Source of the DNA: Humisphaera borealis
Lineage (GTDB): Bacteria; Planctomycetota; Phycisphaerae; Tepidisphaerales; Tepidisphaeraceae
Length of the DNA: 64,000 bases
Direction: 5' to 3'
Assembly (NCBI RefSeq): GCF_015169395.1
Contig: NZ_CP063458.1
Coordinates: 3,348,001-3,412,000, forward strand
The position numbers and the translations under genes were made by a program. Within the stretch, counting starts at the first letter, position 1; the number at the start of each line of letters is the position of its first letter. Below are positions 23,319 to 33,123 of this stretch, in pieces. The notes under the pieces were generated by a model that worked only from the letters and a program-made list of their open reading frames with translations, did no database searches and was not told where the DNA came from.

Positions 23319-26300
23319 CTACTTCTCCACCACAGTGATCGGGAACGCGGGGCTGTACTGCACGTAGGTGTCGTTCCCGACCGTTGCCTCGGCTCTCAAC
23401 ACCACCACGCGCGTGCCAACTTCGGCATTGGCCTTGGCCTTGATCGCCAGCTTTCCGAAGCTCTGCTCCGGCGTCAGTGTCAGTGGTGTGATGTCGAAGT
23501 TCTTGCTGATCGGCGTCGGCATGCGCGTCGCGGGGTCACGGCCCGCGCTGAAGCCTTCCAGCGTCACCTTCACCGGGCCGGCGAAAGCGCCGGTTCGGCT
23601 GATGGGTACGGGAATCGTCGTATTGCGATTACGAACGACCGAAATCGGGAACTCCGGCAGCTTCGTCTTCAGTTCCGCCAGCCGCTGCCGCGACGGCTCC
23701 AGCGACGGCGCGATCGTCCGGAAGTATGCCGCGACCTCGTCCTTCTGCTGCGGCGTACGCTTGTCTTCGGCGATCTTCAGGACATCGAGGATCGATCCCG
23801 GCACGCTCGACGTTGCCGCCGACGCATCGGCCGTCCCCAGTGCCCACAGCCGGAATCGGCCGAGCGTAAAGCCCTTGTGCACGGGGTGGGCGAACTCGAG
23901 GTTGATCGAGAGCTGTTGCGCGTCGCCGGCGGCGACGATCGGCAGCTTCGGAAAGAACGTTGCGGTATGCGCCATCCCCGACATTGGTGCGATCGCCCAG
24001 CCGGTCTCGGGGTTGTCATCGAGCACGCCAGCGATGCCATAGCCGTTCTGCTCGTGGGTGGCGCGGGCGTCGCGCAGTTTGACCGGCGTCGATTCGCCGG
24101 GCTTGGCACCCGGGACGGCGACATCGATCTTCGTCAGCACGAAGTTGCCCTTGTTTTGCCCGGGGCCGCTCGACGGATACCGCTCGTCGGGCAGCGCCTC
24201 CAGCCGAATGGCGGTGATCGCCTTCAGCGGCGAGCGGGCGGCGATCTGGTAGCTTTCATTGGCCGGCACGGGGCCCGACGCCGCGACCGAGCCGTCCTTC
24301 TCCCGCGTGAGCGTGGTTCCGCCGGTGCCGCGGGCACTGGTGACATCGATCGGCGTCCAGGCGAAGCCGGCGGCGACCGTCTGTTCCCATTCTTTTCGTT
24401 CGGCATCCAGCGCCGGGCTGCCGGCGGCAAGTGCCGCCTCGAGCCGGGCGACTTCGGCGATCGGGCCGATGCTCGAACGAAGCCCTTCTAGCTTCGCGCG
24501 ATCGGCCTGCAGTTCCGGTGCGATCGATCGGTAATACGCCGCCAGCTGCGCCTTCTGCGGCTCGGTCCGCTTGTCGGCCGGCGTCTTGAGCGCCGCGGCG
24601 ACGGCGGCGGGGGCCGAGTCGGTCTGGCGGTTCTTCACCTCGGGATCGTCGGTCAGCGCGATCCGGAACCGTCCGATCGTGTGCTGCTCGCCGTAATACT
24701 GAATCATGGTGGCGGTAACGATCACCTCGCCGGCCGGGACGGGCTCTTCGGGGAAGAACCACGCCGTCTGCGGCTTGCCCGTGCCGCCGAAGATGGCCCA
24801 GCCGTCCTGAAGGTTGTTGTTCGCCGCCCCGATCACCGCGTAGCCGTCCTGTTCAAACGTCGCCTTGGCGGCGGTGAACGCGACCGGCCTGGTGTTCTTC
24901 GGATCGCTCTTGGCGGCGACACTGACCGCGAACGAATGAAGGACGAAATTGCCCGCCGCACTGCGACCGGGGCCGTTGTTCGGTAGCGACGGGTCCGGGA
25001 TCACTTCCAGCCGCACGCCGGTCACCTGCTTCAGGTTGGCCGTGCCGATGATCGTGAACGTGTCCTTGTCCGGCAGTTTTCCCGATTGAAGAATCGACCC
25101 GTCCGGCTGTTTCTTGAGATCGGCTCCGCCAGCCGATTCGGTGCTGGTGACGTCCACCACCTGCCACTGCTGGGCACCCTCGTACTTCTTTTCCCACTCT
25201 GCCTGGGCCTTGTCGATCGCCGGCGACGGCGCGTTGAGCCTGGCGTACAGCGCCTGCACCTGGTCAGGATAGTCGGCCAGTTGCTGGGGCGAGATCTGCG
25301 CCAGCGAGTCCACGCCGACCGGCGCCGCCGGGAGAACCGTCAGGTAGGTGCCGCGCACGCTGCGGCCGTCGTCCTCGGCCTGCCCGAAGCGAACCGCCTG
25401 CTGCGCCCCGGCCGAGCCGACGGCCTTCAGGCGGATCGGATAGTTGCCCATCGCCGCATCCGCCGACGCCGACAGCGTGAAGATGCCGCTGGTCTTCTCG
25501 CCGATCATCGCCGGCCCGCCACTGACAGCCACGCCCGGCGGCAGGCCTTCGATCGTGACGGCGACATCGCCCTTGTAGCCGTTGAGACGGACAATTTCGC
25601 ACCACAGCTTCGTGTTGCCACCGCGACTGAGCCGCGGCGTATCGGGCATGAACCGAACCGCAAAGTCCGCCGGCACGCCCGCAGACTGCACGAAGCTGAC
25701 GCGATACCGATGGCTCGTCCCACCGGCAAACGTCAGGTCGCGAATGCTGACGATGTAATCGCCGGGATCGAAGTTGCGGGTGAGCTTGGCTTCGGATTCG
25801 CCCGCTCCGTTGTTCTGGTCGAGAACCGCACCCTTGGCGTCGCGAAGCGTCAGCAACGCATCGACCGGCGAGCCATCCTGGCGGGCGATCGCTTCGATCG
25901 TGATCGGCTGCTTCGTGGGGACGGTGAATCGATAGAAGTCTTCCTCGCCCGACCGGCTCAGAATCCCCGACACCTCCGCCGGCAGGCTGACAGGCATCGC
26001 CTTATCGATCGACGTATTGGTCGGCGTCTCGGCGAGCGGAGCGACATCGGAGACGGCGAACGGGACGGCATTGGACCAGCCAACCGGCGTCTTGAAACGC
26101 AGCGGGATCTCGCCGCGAACCTCTTCGCTCGACGACCCCGTCGCCGATGCCAGATCGACCGTCTGCGTGGCGCTCTTCCCCAGGTTGTAGCCGATCGCGG
26201 TCACCTGTACCGACGTGCCGCGACGGCCGCTGGCCGGCAGCAGCGATTCGACGAACGGAATCTCGCCGGCGTCGATGCGATACGTGTAGGTTGCGCCGCC

Positions 26301-27005
26301 TTTGTACTGAAGGTCGCGCACGTGCAGCGTGTACGCGCCGTCGGCCGGCACTTCGAAGACGACCGTGGGATCGGCCTCGGCGGTCACCGTCTCCTGGCGA
26401 TACGAGATCTTCCGCGGCATCTCCCGACCCGAGGCGTCGAGCACCGATACCACCGGCTGTAACGCCGACCCCAGCCGGGTCGCGTACAGGTCGAAAACAA
26501 GCGACTGCCCCTTCTTTGCCTCAAAGCGGTAGTCGTCCAGATCGCCGCCGGCATCCAGCCGGCCGACGATGCTCGTCGGGAGAACAATCGACTGGGCTTC
26601 CTTCGGCGAGTTGTTGGGCTCGGCATCGATGGTCGCGCCGTACTGCCCCACCGTCACAGGGATCGGCCGCGTAACGCCCGCAGGCGTCGCGATGCGCAGC
26701 TCGCGAACGCCCAGTTCAGCACCCGCCGCGGCCGAGAGCTTTACCTTGACGGCGGTGACCGGCTGCTTCTTGCTCTCGGCAGCCTTGTCGACGATCAGCT
26801 CGGCCGAGAGACCGGCGGCGTCGGTCAACAGAACCTGCGTCGCGCCGGCAAGGTTCGATCCGCCCAGCGTGATCTCCTGCGACTGCCCCTGCTTCAGGTA
26901 GAGCGGCGCAGACCCCGCAAGTTGGGGCGCGGGCTGGGCGAGGGAGACGCAATCTGCGAAGCAGAATACAGATGCAAAAGCGATAAGCGGAACGGTAATG
27001 CGCAT
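23319..27005 (-). CDS. Large exported protein with PPC-type domains and a duplicated discoidin-like module
   Basis: A 1228-residue protein with a signal peptide (MRITVPLIAFASVFCFAD) and start at ATG 27005 (ATG 27029 is possible but lies in a repeat). The N-terminal third has an IPT/TIG-like block and two bacterial pre-peptidase C-terminal-like domains (LDAGGDLDDYRFEAKKGQ and LSRSGEEDFYRFTVPTKQ). The central and C-terminal parts carry the same ~260-residue module twice, at about 595-860 and 862-1125 (WQVVDVTS...ADL / WTPIDVTS...TTL; ...GPGR.AAGNFVL / ...GPGQNKGNFVL). It is the characteristic planctomycete partner of DUF1501 and PSD1 proteins. Probably periplasmic; no catalytic residues are seen. 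Confidence 0.88.
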   Translation of the reverse strand: MRITVPLIAFASVFCFADCVSLAQPAPQLAGSAPLYLKQGQSQEITLGGSNLAGATQVLLTDAAGLSAELIVDKAAESKKQPVTAVKVKLSAAAGAELGVRELRIATPAGVTRPIPVTVGQYGATIDAEPNNSPKEAQSIVLPTSIVGRLDAGGDLDDYRFEAKKGQSLVFDLYATRLGSALQPVVSVLDASGREMPRKISYRQETVTAEADPTVVFEVPADGAYTLHVRDLQYKGGATYTYRIDAGEIPFVESLLPASGRRGTSVQVTAIGYNLGKSATQTVDLASATGSSSEEVRGEIPLRFKTPVGWSNAVPFAVSDVAPLAETPTNTSIDKAMPVSLPAEVSGILSRSGEEDFYRFTVPTKQPITIEAIARQDGSPVDALLTLRDAKGAVLDQNNGAGESEAKLTRNFDPGDYIVSIRDLTFAGGTSHRYRVSFVQSAGVPADFAVRFMPDTPRLSRGGNTKLWCEIVRLNGYKGDVAVTIEGLPPGVAVSGGPAMIGEKTSGIFTLSASADAAMGNYPIRLKAVGSAGAQQAVRFGQAEDDGRSVRGTYLTVLPAAPVGVDSLAQISPQQLADYPDQVQALYARLNAPSPAIDKAQAEWEKKYEGAQQWQVVDVTSTESAGGADLKKQPDGSILQSGKLPDKDTFTIIGTANLKQVTGVRLEVIPDPSLPNNGPGRSAAGNFVLHSFAVSVAAKSDPKNTRPVAFTAAKATFEQDGYAVIGAANNNLQDGWAIFGGTGKPQTAWFFPEEPVPAGEVIVTATMIQYYGEQHTIGRFRIALTDDPEVKNRQTDSAPAAVAAALKTPADKRTEPQKAQLAAYYRSIAPELQADRAKLEGLRSSIGPIAEVARLEAALAAGSPALDAERKEWEQTVAAGFAWTPIDVTSARGTGGTTLTREKDGSVAASGPVPANESYQIAARSPLKAITAIRLEALPDERYPSSGPGQNKGNFVLTKIDVAVPGAKPGESTPVKLRDARATHEQNGYGIAGVLDDNPETGWAIAPMSGMAHTATFFPKLPIVAAGDAQQLSINLEFAHPVHKGFTLGRFRLWALGTADASAATSSVPGSILDVLKIAEDKRTPQQKDEVAAYFRTIAPSLEPSRQRLAELKTKLPEFPISVVRNRNTTIPVPISRTGAFAGPVKVTLEGFSAGRDPATRMPTPISKNFDITPLTLTPEQSFGKLAIKAKANAEVGTRVVVLRAEATVGNDTYVQYSPAFPITVVEK

Positions 27006-27023
27006 GGGTGTGGTTAGAAAGCG

Positions 27024-27146
27024 GCTCATCAGTGACACGGGCTTCTAGCCCGTGCGCGCAGCGATGGAGTCGAAAACGCTTGATACGAAGATCGGACCTA
27101 CTACAAACTCGCCAGCACGGGCTGGAAGCCCGTGTCACTGATGAGC
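27024..27146. repeat. Palindromic repeat family 2, element 2
   Basis: Ends GCTCATCAGTGACACGGGC and GCCCGTGTCACTGATGAGC are perfect complements over 19 bp. Each end is also a small hairpin (CACGGGCTTCTAGCCCGTG). The inner segment resembles element 3. Confidence 0.88.
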
Positions 27147-27201
27147 GTCCCATCCTCGCTATATGGCACTCCACTCCCCGCCAACGATCAATTCACGCTG
27201 G

Positions 27202-28668
27202 TTAACTGAACAACTTCAACACCGGGTCCGCCTGCACGAGTTCTCTCGGCTGGCCGAGGTGGTTGTTGACGATCGTGTGCGGATGGATGCCCATCGCGTG
27301 ATACACCGTCGCGAGCAACTGCGTCGGGTGGACGCCGTCTTCCTGCGGCGCGCTGGCGGTCTTGTCGCTCTTGCCGAAGACCGCGCCGCGGGCGATGCCG
27401 CCGCCGGCCATCAGGCTCGTGTAGCAGTACGGCCAGTGGTCGCGGCCGTCGGGGCCGTTGGTGTTGCCGCTTGTGCTGACGCCCAGCTTCGGGCTGCGGC
27501 CGAACTCGCCGATCGCCAGCACGATCGTGTCCTTGAGCAGTCCGCGTTCTTCCAGGTCGGCGATCAGCGCCGGCAGGCCGCTGTCGAGCTTCGGGCAGTG
27601 CAGGTTCTTGAGCGGGCCGAAGTTCGCCGCGTGCGTGTCCCAGGCGTCCACTGTCGGGTTGCCGTTGGCGACGGCGGGCCAGTTGACCTGCACCACGCGG
27701 GTGCCGGCTTCGATCAATCGTCGGGCGACCAGCAGGCTCTGGCCGAACGTGTGCATGCCGTACTTCTCGCGCGTCTCTTTCTTCTCTTCGGTCAGGTCGA
27801 ACGCCTTGCGGGCCCGGCCGGAGATGACCAGTTCCAGCGCCTTCTTGTCGTATTCGCCCAGCGCGTGCTCCTCGACCGCCTTCTCGATCTCGGGCATCTG
27901 GCTGTTGACCTTGTCCAGGATCGTCGCCCGACGGCTCATCCGCTGGACCGACACTTCCTGACGCAGCGCCAGGTCGGTGATGTTCAGTTCCTTGGCCGGG
28001 TCCTGGAACAGGTAGTACGGGTCGGCGGCGGCGCCCAGGAAGCCGGCCGTGCCACCCTTGCCGACGACGCCCGATTCCTGCAGCGGTCGCGGCAGCATGA
28101 CGAACGGCAGCATCGGGTCCTTCGGCGGACGGATCTTGCTGATCTGCGCACCCATGCACGGGTAATCCGCCCGGTTCGGCGGCTCGAGCTGGCCGCTCGG
28201 CGACACCTTGTCCGGCGTGTAGCCGGTCATCATCTGGTAGATCGCGGCGGTGTGGTTGAACAACCCGGCCGGCGTGTAGCTGACGGAGCGGATGAGCGTG
28301 GTCTTGTCCATCACCTTCGCGAGGTTGGGCATGACTTCGCTGACGTATTCGCCTTTGATCGCGGTCGGGATCGGCTTGAACTGCCCGCGGATGTTGTCGG
28401 GGGCATCGGGCTTGGGGTCCCAGATGTCGATGTGGCTCGGACCGCCTTGCAGGAAGATGAAGATGAAGTTCTTGGCCTTGCCGAACCCCACCTGCTTGTC
28501 GCCGCCGGCGATGGGGGTGATGGTCGGCGCGGCGGCGCTGGCGGCCGATTCGAGCTTCAGCAGATTGGCGAGCGAAACGCCCAGCAACCCCGCCCCGCCG
28601 ACGCGAAGCAGTTCGCGCCGAGAAACGCCGTCACAGGTCCAGCCGCGTTGTCCAGGGATTGAAAGCAT
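27202..28668 (-). CDS. DUF1501 family protein (Tat-exported, sulfatase-like fold)
   Basis: A 488-residue protein of the alkaline-phosphatase/sulfatase-like superfamily. A Tat signal lies at ~16-46 ([20 protein letters not shown]). The DUF1501 core includes [18 protein letters not shown], a partly conserved metal-site segment near the N-terminus, [13 protein letters not shown] in the middle, and IGEFGRSPK...[18 protein letters not shown] near the end, which supply the Asp/His ligands. It almost always accompanies a PSD1/DUF1549-DUF1553 gene, encoded just upstream here. The function is unproven; a hydrolase on sulfated or phosphorylated glycans is a common guess. Confidence 0.93.
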   Translation of the reverse strand: MLSIPGQRGWTCDGVSRRELLRVGGAGLLGVSLANLLKLESAASAAAPTITPIAGGDKQVGFGKAKNFIFIFLQGGPSHIDIWDPKPDAPDNIRGQFKPIPTAIKGEYVSEVMPNLAKVMDKTTLIRSVSYTPAGLFNHTAAIYQMMTGYTPDKVSPSGQLEPPNRADYPCMGAQISKIRPPKDPMLPFVMLPRPLQESGVVGKGGTAGFLGAAADPYYLFQDPAKELNITDLALRQEVSVQRMSRRATILDKVNSQMPEIEKAVEEHALGEYDKKALELVISGRARKAFDLTEEKKETREKYGMHTFGQSLLVARRLIEAGTRVVQVNWPAVANGNPTVDAWDTHAANFGPLKNLHCPKLDSGLPALIADLEERGLLKDTIVLAIGEFGRSPKLGVSTSGNTNGPDGRDHWPYCYTSLMAGGGIARGAVFGKSDKTASAPQEDGVHPTQLLATVYHAMGIHPHTIVNNHLGQPRELVQADPVLKLFS

Positions 28669-28695
28669 GGTTCAAATCTCCGTCTTTGGTCGACT

Positions 28696-28813
28696 CCGTC
28701 AGTGACACGGGCTTCCAGCCCGTGCGGGTGACGTTGGAGTCGAGTTGTCTGCTTCGCAAATCTTCTCTACTACCAGCTCGCTCGCACGGGCTGGAAGCCC
28801 GTGTCACTGACGG
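28696..28813. repeat. Palindromic repeat family 2, element 3
   Basis: Ends CCGTCAGTGACACGGGCTTC and GAAGCCCGTGTCACTGACGG are perfect inverted repeats. Each contains its own CACGGGCTTCCAGCCCGTG hairpin. It lies between the DUF1501 and PSD1 genes. Confidence 0.9.
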
Positions 28814-28830
28814 GCCGTCTCATTCACAGA

Positions 28831-31341
28831 TCACCGGTTGAACAAAAACGCCGGGCTGTTCATCAGCGCCCAGGCGACGTCCTGCGCCACATCCAGCCGC
28901 TGCTTGGGATCGGTGCCCAGCTCGTCGGCGAGTTTCATCTCTTCGGCCGTCGGCATGCGGCTGAGGGTGCCGAGGTAGATCTCCTCGACGACCTTCCTGT
29001 TGTCCTTTTCCTTCTCGACCAGCTTGCCGATGCTGCTCGCCGGATCGGTGACCGCACCGCTGATGAGCGGACCGTTCACCAAGTTCAGGGCGTGTGCCAG
29101 ACTCATGTTGCTCGTGCGTTCGCACTCGCACGCCGTCTCACGCTTCGGCCGGCCGAAGAGTTTCAGGAAGTCGCTGCCGGTGTCGGTCAACCCGTCGGCG
29201 AGATACACCGCCCGCATGCCGTCGGGCAGGCCCTGCACCTTCGGCTTTACGCCCGCGGCGAGGCCGACCGCGTCCATCATCTGCTCGGCACTCAGCCGCC
29301 GCGGCAGGAAATGGCTGAAGTTGATCTTGTCGTCGTTGTTCCAGTGATTGGCGACGACCGACGCTTGGTACGTTCGGCTGGTGACGATCGTCCGCACCAA
29401 CTGCTGCATGTTGAACCCGCTCTTGACGAACTCGTCCGTCAGCGCGTCCAGCAGTTCAGGATTGCTCGGCGGGTTGCTCGCCCGGATGTCATCGACCGGG
29501 TCGATGATGCCGACGCCGAAGAAGTAGCTCCACGTGCGGTTGACGTAGCTCCTGGCGAACAGCGGGTTGTCCTTGCTGGTCATCCAGCGGGCGAACGCCT
29601 CCTGCCGCACGCGGGCGTCTTCCAGGTTCGGCTGCTCGCCGTAGGGGACGTGCGGCGCGAGCGCCATCGTGGTCTTCGGGTAGATGTTCTCGCCGCCGCG
29701 GAAGTTGGTGTAGACGATCTCTTCCCCGGCGCGGGTGCCCGGCTTGAACGAGACGCGGGCGAAGAACGCGCCGAACTCGTAATACTGCTGCTGCGTCCAC
29801 TTCTCGAACGGGTGGTCGTGGCACTTGTTGCAGTTGAACCGCACGCCGAGGAACGTCTGGCTGATGTCCTCGGTCATCTTGTTGGGCGTCAACTGCTTCT
29901 TGTCGTCGAGGTCCTTCAGCGCCCGGTAGTAGTTGACGGCGGGGTTCGTCAGGTTGCTGCCCTGAGCGGTGATCAGCTCGTACGCGAACTGGTCGTAAGG
30001 CTTGTTCTGCGCGATCGATTCGCGAATCCATTCGCGGAACGCCCAGACGCCCTTCTCGCCCAGCGCCTTCTGGTTGCACTGGAGCAGGTCGGCCCACTTG
30101 TTCGACCAGATCGCGACGTAGTCCTTCGAGCCGAGCAACTGGTCGACCAACTGCCGGCGTTTCTCCTGGCTGGGGGACTGCGACGTCAGGAACGCCCGAG
30201 CCACATCGGCCGTCGGCGGCAGGCCGGTGAGATCGAGGTACACCCGACGGAGGTAATCGGCATCGGTGCACTCTTCGCTGGGGAGGATCTTGCGCTTCTC
30301 GAGCTTCGCGTTGACGTGCTTGTCGATGAAGTTGTATTCGGCCGTCGGTTTGAACGCGAAGCCGGCGCGATCTCCCATGATCGACACCCCGACGGCAGCG
30401 TAAGCACCTTCGTACCTCACGAGCACCGCGGCCTCGCCGCGACGCAGGCCGGTCACCTTCGCGCCGTCCACCTGAACCGCCTCGATGTTGCTGGCGGAAA
30501 ACACCGCATCACGCGTGACGTCACGCGTCGAACCGTCGGCGTAATGGGCAACAACGACGATCCGCTGCGTGCGGCCTGCAATGTCGAGTGCCACCATCGC
30601 GGGGACGACTTCGATCTTTGTCGGTTTGGCGGTCTTAAGTTCGGTTTCGGGCTTAAGGCCCTGGGCGATCCAGTCGCGAATGATGTTGTAGTGGCGGTCG
30701 CCGGGCTTGATGACCTGCTTGCCCTCGTGCGGCACGATGCCGGCGGGCTTCATCAGCATGAGCGACTTGTCGGGTTCCACACGGTTCACCCGGCGGCCCT
30801 GGAGGGCGTTCACCAGCACGTTGTAGTCGTAGTCGGCGTCGTAACCGCGGAGGGATAGCTTAAAGCCGTTCTTCCCCTGGGCGGACCCGTGACAGGTGCC
30901 CATGTTGCAGCCGGTGGAGGCGAGCACGGGCATGACGTCTTTGCCGAAGCGGATGTCGGGTGTGTCGATGCCGGCCACCTTGACGGGTAAGGCGATCGAC
31001 TGACCGGCGGCCGAGACCTTGACCTGGGTGTCGCCGGCGGCGACCGGGGCGATGTATCGGCCGTCAACGATCTTCACGCCTGAGCCGGGCTCCAGCGTGG
31101 CGATGTCGGTCAGGTCGTACTTCTGTCCGTCGGCGGCGATGCCCCAGACCAGCACCTGCCGGGCGTCGGAGGCATTGGCCAAACCGAGCGACGACGGTTG
31201 GAGTTCGATCTTACGGATCTCGGGCAAGGCGGCCTTGGGCAGCGCCGAGCCACCGACGGCCGGTGCCCCAGCCAACGCGGTGCCCGCAAGCGACAGCAAG
31301 CCAAAACCCAAGCTTAGAAAAAATCGATACTTACGATCCAT
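28831..31341 (-). CDS. PSD1-type DUF1549/DUF1553 protein with Ig-like and cytochrome-like domains
   Basis: An 836-residue exported protein; ATG 31341 has GAGGAAGGG upstream. After the signal (KYRFFLSLGFGLLSLAGTALA) comes an Ig-like (BIG2) domain. A cytochrome-like segment follows with a C-x4-C-H variant (STGCNMGTCHGSAQGKNG) near residue 145. A second BIG2-like domain (TQRIVVVAHYADGSTRDVT) comes next. Then DUF1549 (PSEECTDADYLRRVYLDLTGLPPT) leads into DUF1553 (FARSYVNRTWSYFFGVGIIDPVDDIRASNPPSNPELLD). It is the first gene of the minus-strand set with the DUF1501, PPC and WD40 genes. The C-x4-C-H spacing is not the standard C-x2-C-H, so haem binding is uncertain. Confidence 0.92.
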   Translation of the reverse strand: MDRKYRFFLSLGFGLLSLAGTALAGAPAVGGSALPKAALPEIRKIELQPSSLGLANASDARQVLVWGIAADGQKYDLTDIATLEPGSGVKIVDGRYIAPVAAGDTQVKVSAAGQSIALPVKVAGIDTPDIRFGKDVMPVLASTGCNMGTCHGSAQGKNGFKLSLRGYDADYDYNVLVNALQGRRVNRVEPDKSLMLMKPAGIVPHEGKQVIKPGDRHYNIIRDWIAQGLKPETELKTAKPTKIEVVPAMVALDIAGRTQRIVVVAHYADGSTRDVTRDAVFSASNIEAVQVDGAKVTGLRRGEAAVLVRYEGAYAAVGVSIMGDRAGFAFKPTAEYNFIDKHVNAKLEKRKILPSEECTDADYLRRVYLDLTGLPPTADVARAFLTSQSPSQEKRRQLVDQLLGSKDYVAIWSNKWADLLQCNQKALGEKGVWAFREWIRESIAQNKPYDQFAYELITAQGSNLTNPAVNYYRALKDLDDKKQLTPNKMTEDISQTFLGVRFNCNKCHDHPFEKWTQQQYYEFGAFFARVSFKPGTRAGEEIVYTNFRGGENIYPKTTMALAPHVPYGEQPNLEDARVRQEAFARWMTSKDNPLFARSYVNRTWSYFFGVGIIDPVDDIRASNPPSNPELLDALTDEFVKSGFNMQQLVRTIVTSRTYQASVVANHWNNDDKINFSHFLPRRLSAEQMMDAVGLAAGVKPKVQGLPDGMRAVYLADGLTDTGSDFLKLFGRPKRETACECERTSNMSLAHALNLVNGPLISGAVTDPASSIGKLVEKEKDNRKVVEEIYLGTLSRMPTAEEMKLADELGTDPKQRLDVAQDVAWALMNSPAFLFNR

Positions 31342-31988
31342 CAGAGGCCCTTCCTCGCTGGACATCGACCGTGACATCGAACCTGGGAACCGCCCGATCA
31401 TCTCAAAGGCGATCCACAAGCCGACCTACCGAACACGTTCTCACGCCAAACGAAATGCGTTGGCGCAACGCGGGCTGCGCCAAAGTCAGATGATGTTACC
31501 TCGTAGCGGGTGGGATGTTCGAATGATTTTTCCAGCCGGGGTCGATTCGGAAATTCGCTTGACCCCCAAGGCTGAAAACCTAAAATATGGCGAACGCAGT
31601 CGCTCCCTTGGGTGGCGGTCGTCAGGACGATCTTGTTGTGGACTCGCCTGGCTCAGGCCGTTTTCGCGTTCTCCGTCTCCGGCTCTGAAACGACAAGGGA
31701 TGAACGCCAAGACGTCTTCAACGGCGGGGAACTCCTGGCTTCTCGGCGCCGTTCGGTTCAATCGTGGCGCGGCCCAAATTGCACTATCTTGCTGAACGCC
31801 CAGTGGTCTGCAGTTGAAGGATTTGGCAGGTTGTCCGGGAGCGAGTGCGCAAAACTACGAATTTCCCAAATCAAAGCCATTGCCGACCGTCGAAACCGGC
31901 CGCCTGGCGCGAGCGGCCCTAAACGTCGCACGGCGGACCGACACAACAGGAAGATCAGATTCATCTTCATCTGGAACGAGGACTAACC
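31342..31988. other. Intergenic region upstream of two divergent genes
   Basis: About 650 bp with no convincing gene. Open frames lack ribosome-binding sites and family resemblance. It must carry the promoter of the PSD1 gene set (minus) and of the exported coiled-coil protein (plus). I could not pick out a clear promoter motif. Confidence 0.5.
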
Positions 31989-32684
31989 ATGCGATCCATC
32001 TCCGGCCTGCTCCGATTTGTCTCCGGCGGCGCTCTCGGCGTAACCGTCCTGTTGGCGGGAACCGCCGGGGCTCAGCAGCCTCCGGCTCAGCCGCAACCTG
32101 GCCAGGCCCAACCCGGCCAGCCCGCCCCCGCCGGTGACGAGCGACCGGACTGGCAGAAGCGGATCGAAGATTTCCGCAAGCGCGCCGACGACCGCATGAA
32201 GACCCTGCTTCAGGCCAGTGATGAGGAGTACGCGGTCCTGAAACCCCGGATCGAAAAACTGCAGGGCCTGCAGATGTCGAACGACTCGCGCGTGATGGGC
32301 TTCGGCATGCTCATGGGTGGTGGCGGCGGCGCGCAATCCTGGCGCACCCGCGCCTCTGAAGTCCCCGAAGGTCAGCGGCAGGAACGCAAACCCGATGAAC
32401 CCGGCGCGGCCCGCCCGGCCGGTGGACCTCCCGGCGGCGCGGCCGGCGGACTGATGGCGATGTTCGGCGTGCAAAGCAACCCGGCGATGGACAAGGCCCG
32501 CGAGATTCAGCAGGCGTTGGAATCCAAGGAAGCAACCGCCGAGACACTTAAGACCAAGCTCGCCGAGCTGCGAGCCCTCAAGAAGCAGGCCAAGGAAGAG
32601 ATAACCCGGACGCAGGAAGAGCTGCGGCAACTCTGCACGGTGCGGCAGGAGACGGTGCTGGTGTTGATGGGGGTTTTGGAATAG
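31989..32684 (+). CDS. Exported coiled-coil hypothetical protein
   Basis: A 231-residue protein with a signal peptide (LGVTVLLAGTAGAQQ) and a Pro/Gln linker. A helical segment follows (DWQKRIEDFRKRADDRMKTLLQASDEEYAVL), then a Gly-rich middle. The C-terminal coiled coil (IQQALESKEATAETLKTKLAELRALKKQAKEEI, given here only as the kind of heptad pattern seen around residues 170-215) closes it. The pattern resembles planctomycete periplasmic Spy/LTXXQ-like proteins, but no such motif is firm. Presumably periplasmic. Confidence 0.7.
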   Translation: MRSISGLLRFVSGGALGVTVLLAGTAGAQQPPAQPQPGQAQPGQPAPAGDERPDWQKRIEDFRKRADDRMKTLLQASDEEYAVLKPRIEKLQGLQMSNDSRVMGFGMLMGGGGGAQSWRTRASEVPEGQRQERKPDEPGAARPAGGPPGGAAGGLMAMFGVQSNPAMDKAREIQQALESKEATAETLKTKLAELRALKKQAKEEITRTQEELRQLCTVRQETVLVLMGVLE

Positions 32685-32745
32685 CGGCGAACGATGTCTT
32701 TGCTGCGTTCTCTGGAACTCGTTCGAAACGTCGGGAACCCAGCCA

Positions 32746-33036
32746 GTGATTCGGGAGACCGAGTACACCGAGCGGGCCGTCGGATACAATACAGCCGTGG
32801 ACGTGCCGACTCCGACAGATTCTCGTTCGATTGACCGGGAGCTTCTTGAGTTCCTGAACGGCCCGCCGCCACAGGATGAGAACGGGATCGACCTGAGCAT
32901 CATTCGCGAGAACCTGAGCCTCTCGATGGAAGAGCGTGCAGAACGTCACTACCAGGCTCGCTTGTTCATCGAGAGGTTGAACCGATCGCGGGGCACGAAT
33001 GGACCCTTTCCTGCAATTGATCAAGAGACTGAGTGA
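32746..33036 (+). CDS. Small protein of the kind paired with nucleotidyltransferase genes
   Basis: A 96-residue acidic protein. The C-terminal half (DLSIIRENLSLSMEERAERHYQARLFIERLNRSR) matches my recollection of a short family found directly upstream of AbiEii/MNT-type nucleotidyltransferase genes in planctomycetes. A truncated start of such a partner overlaps its 3' end. The relation to toxin-antitoxin modules is inference. The start could also be a downstream codon near 32797. Confidence 0.55.
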   Translation: MIRETEYTERAVGYNTAVDVPTPTDSRSIDRELLEFLNGPPPQDENGIDLSIIRENLSLSMEERAERHYQARLFIERLNRSRGTNGPFPAIDQETE

Positions 33037-33106
33037 TCACGACGTTCGTTTCGTGCTGATTGGGGAGAAAGGGCGGCGATCAACGGATGACCAAGGCAAA
33101 TCGTGA
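32999..33106 (+). pseudogene. Remnant of a nucleotidyltransferase-like gene
   Basis: Thirty-five codons overlapping the previous gene by 38 bp. The start reads MDPFLQLIKRLSDHDVRFVL then IG, the usual opening of nucleotidyltransferases that continue with a GG-x(n)-hG/S motif. Here the sequence breaks off into EKGRRSTDDQGKS and a stop. Only the first ~22 residues look genuine, so the catalytic part has been lost. Confidence 0.5.
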
Positions 33107-33123
33107 TGTCGATCCCATCTCCC

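Noticed and set aside
28801-30858. Plus-strand open frame (685 codons) opposite the PSD1 gene
   Set aside because: Antisense shadow of a clear DUF1549/DUF1553 protein, with no ribosome-binding site or domain.
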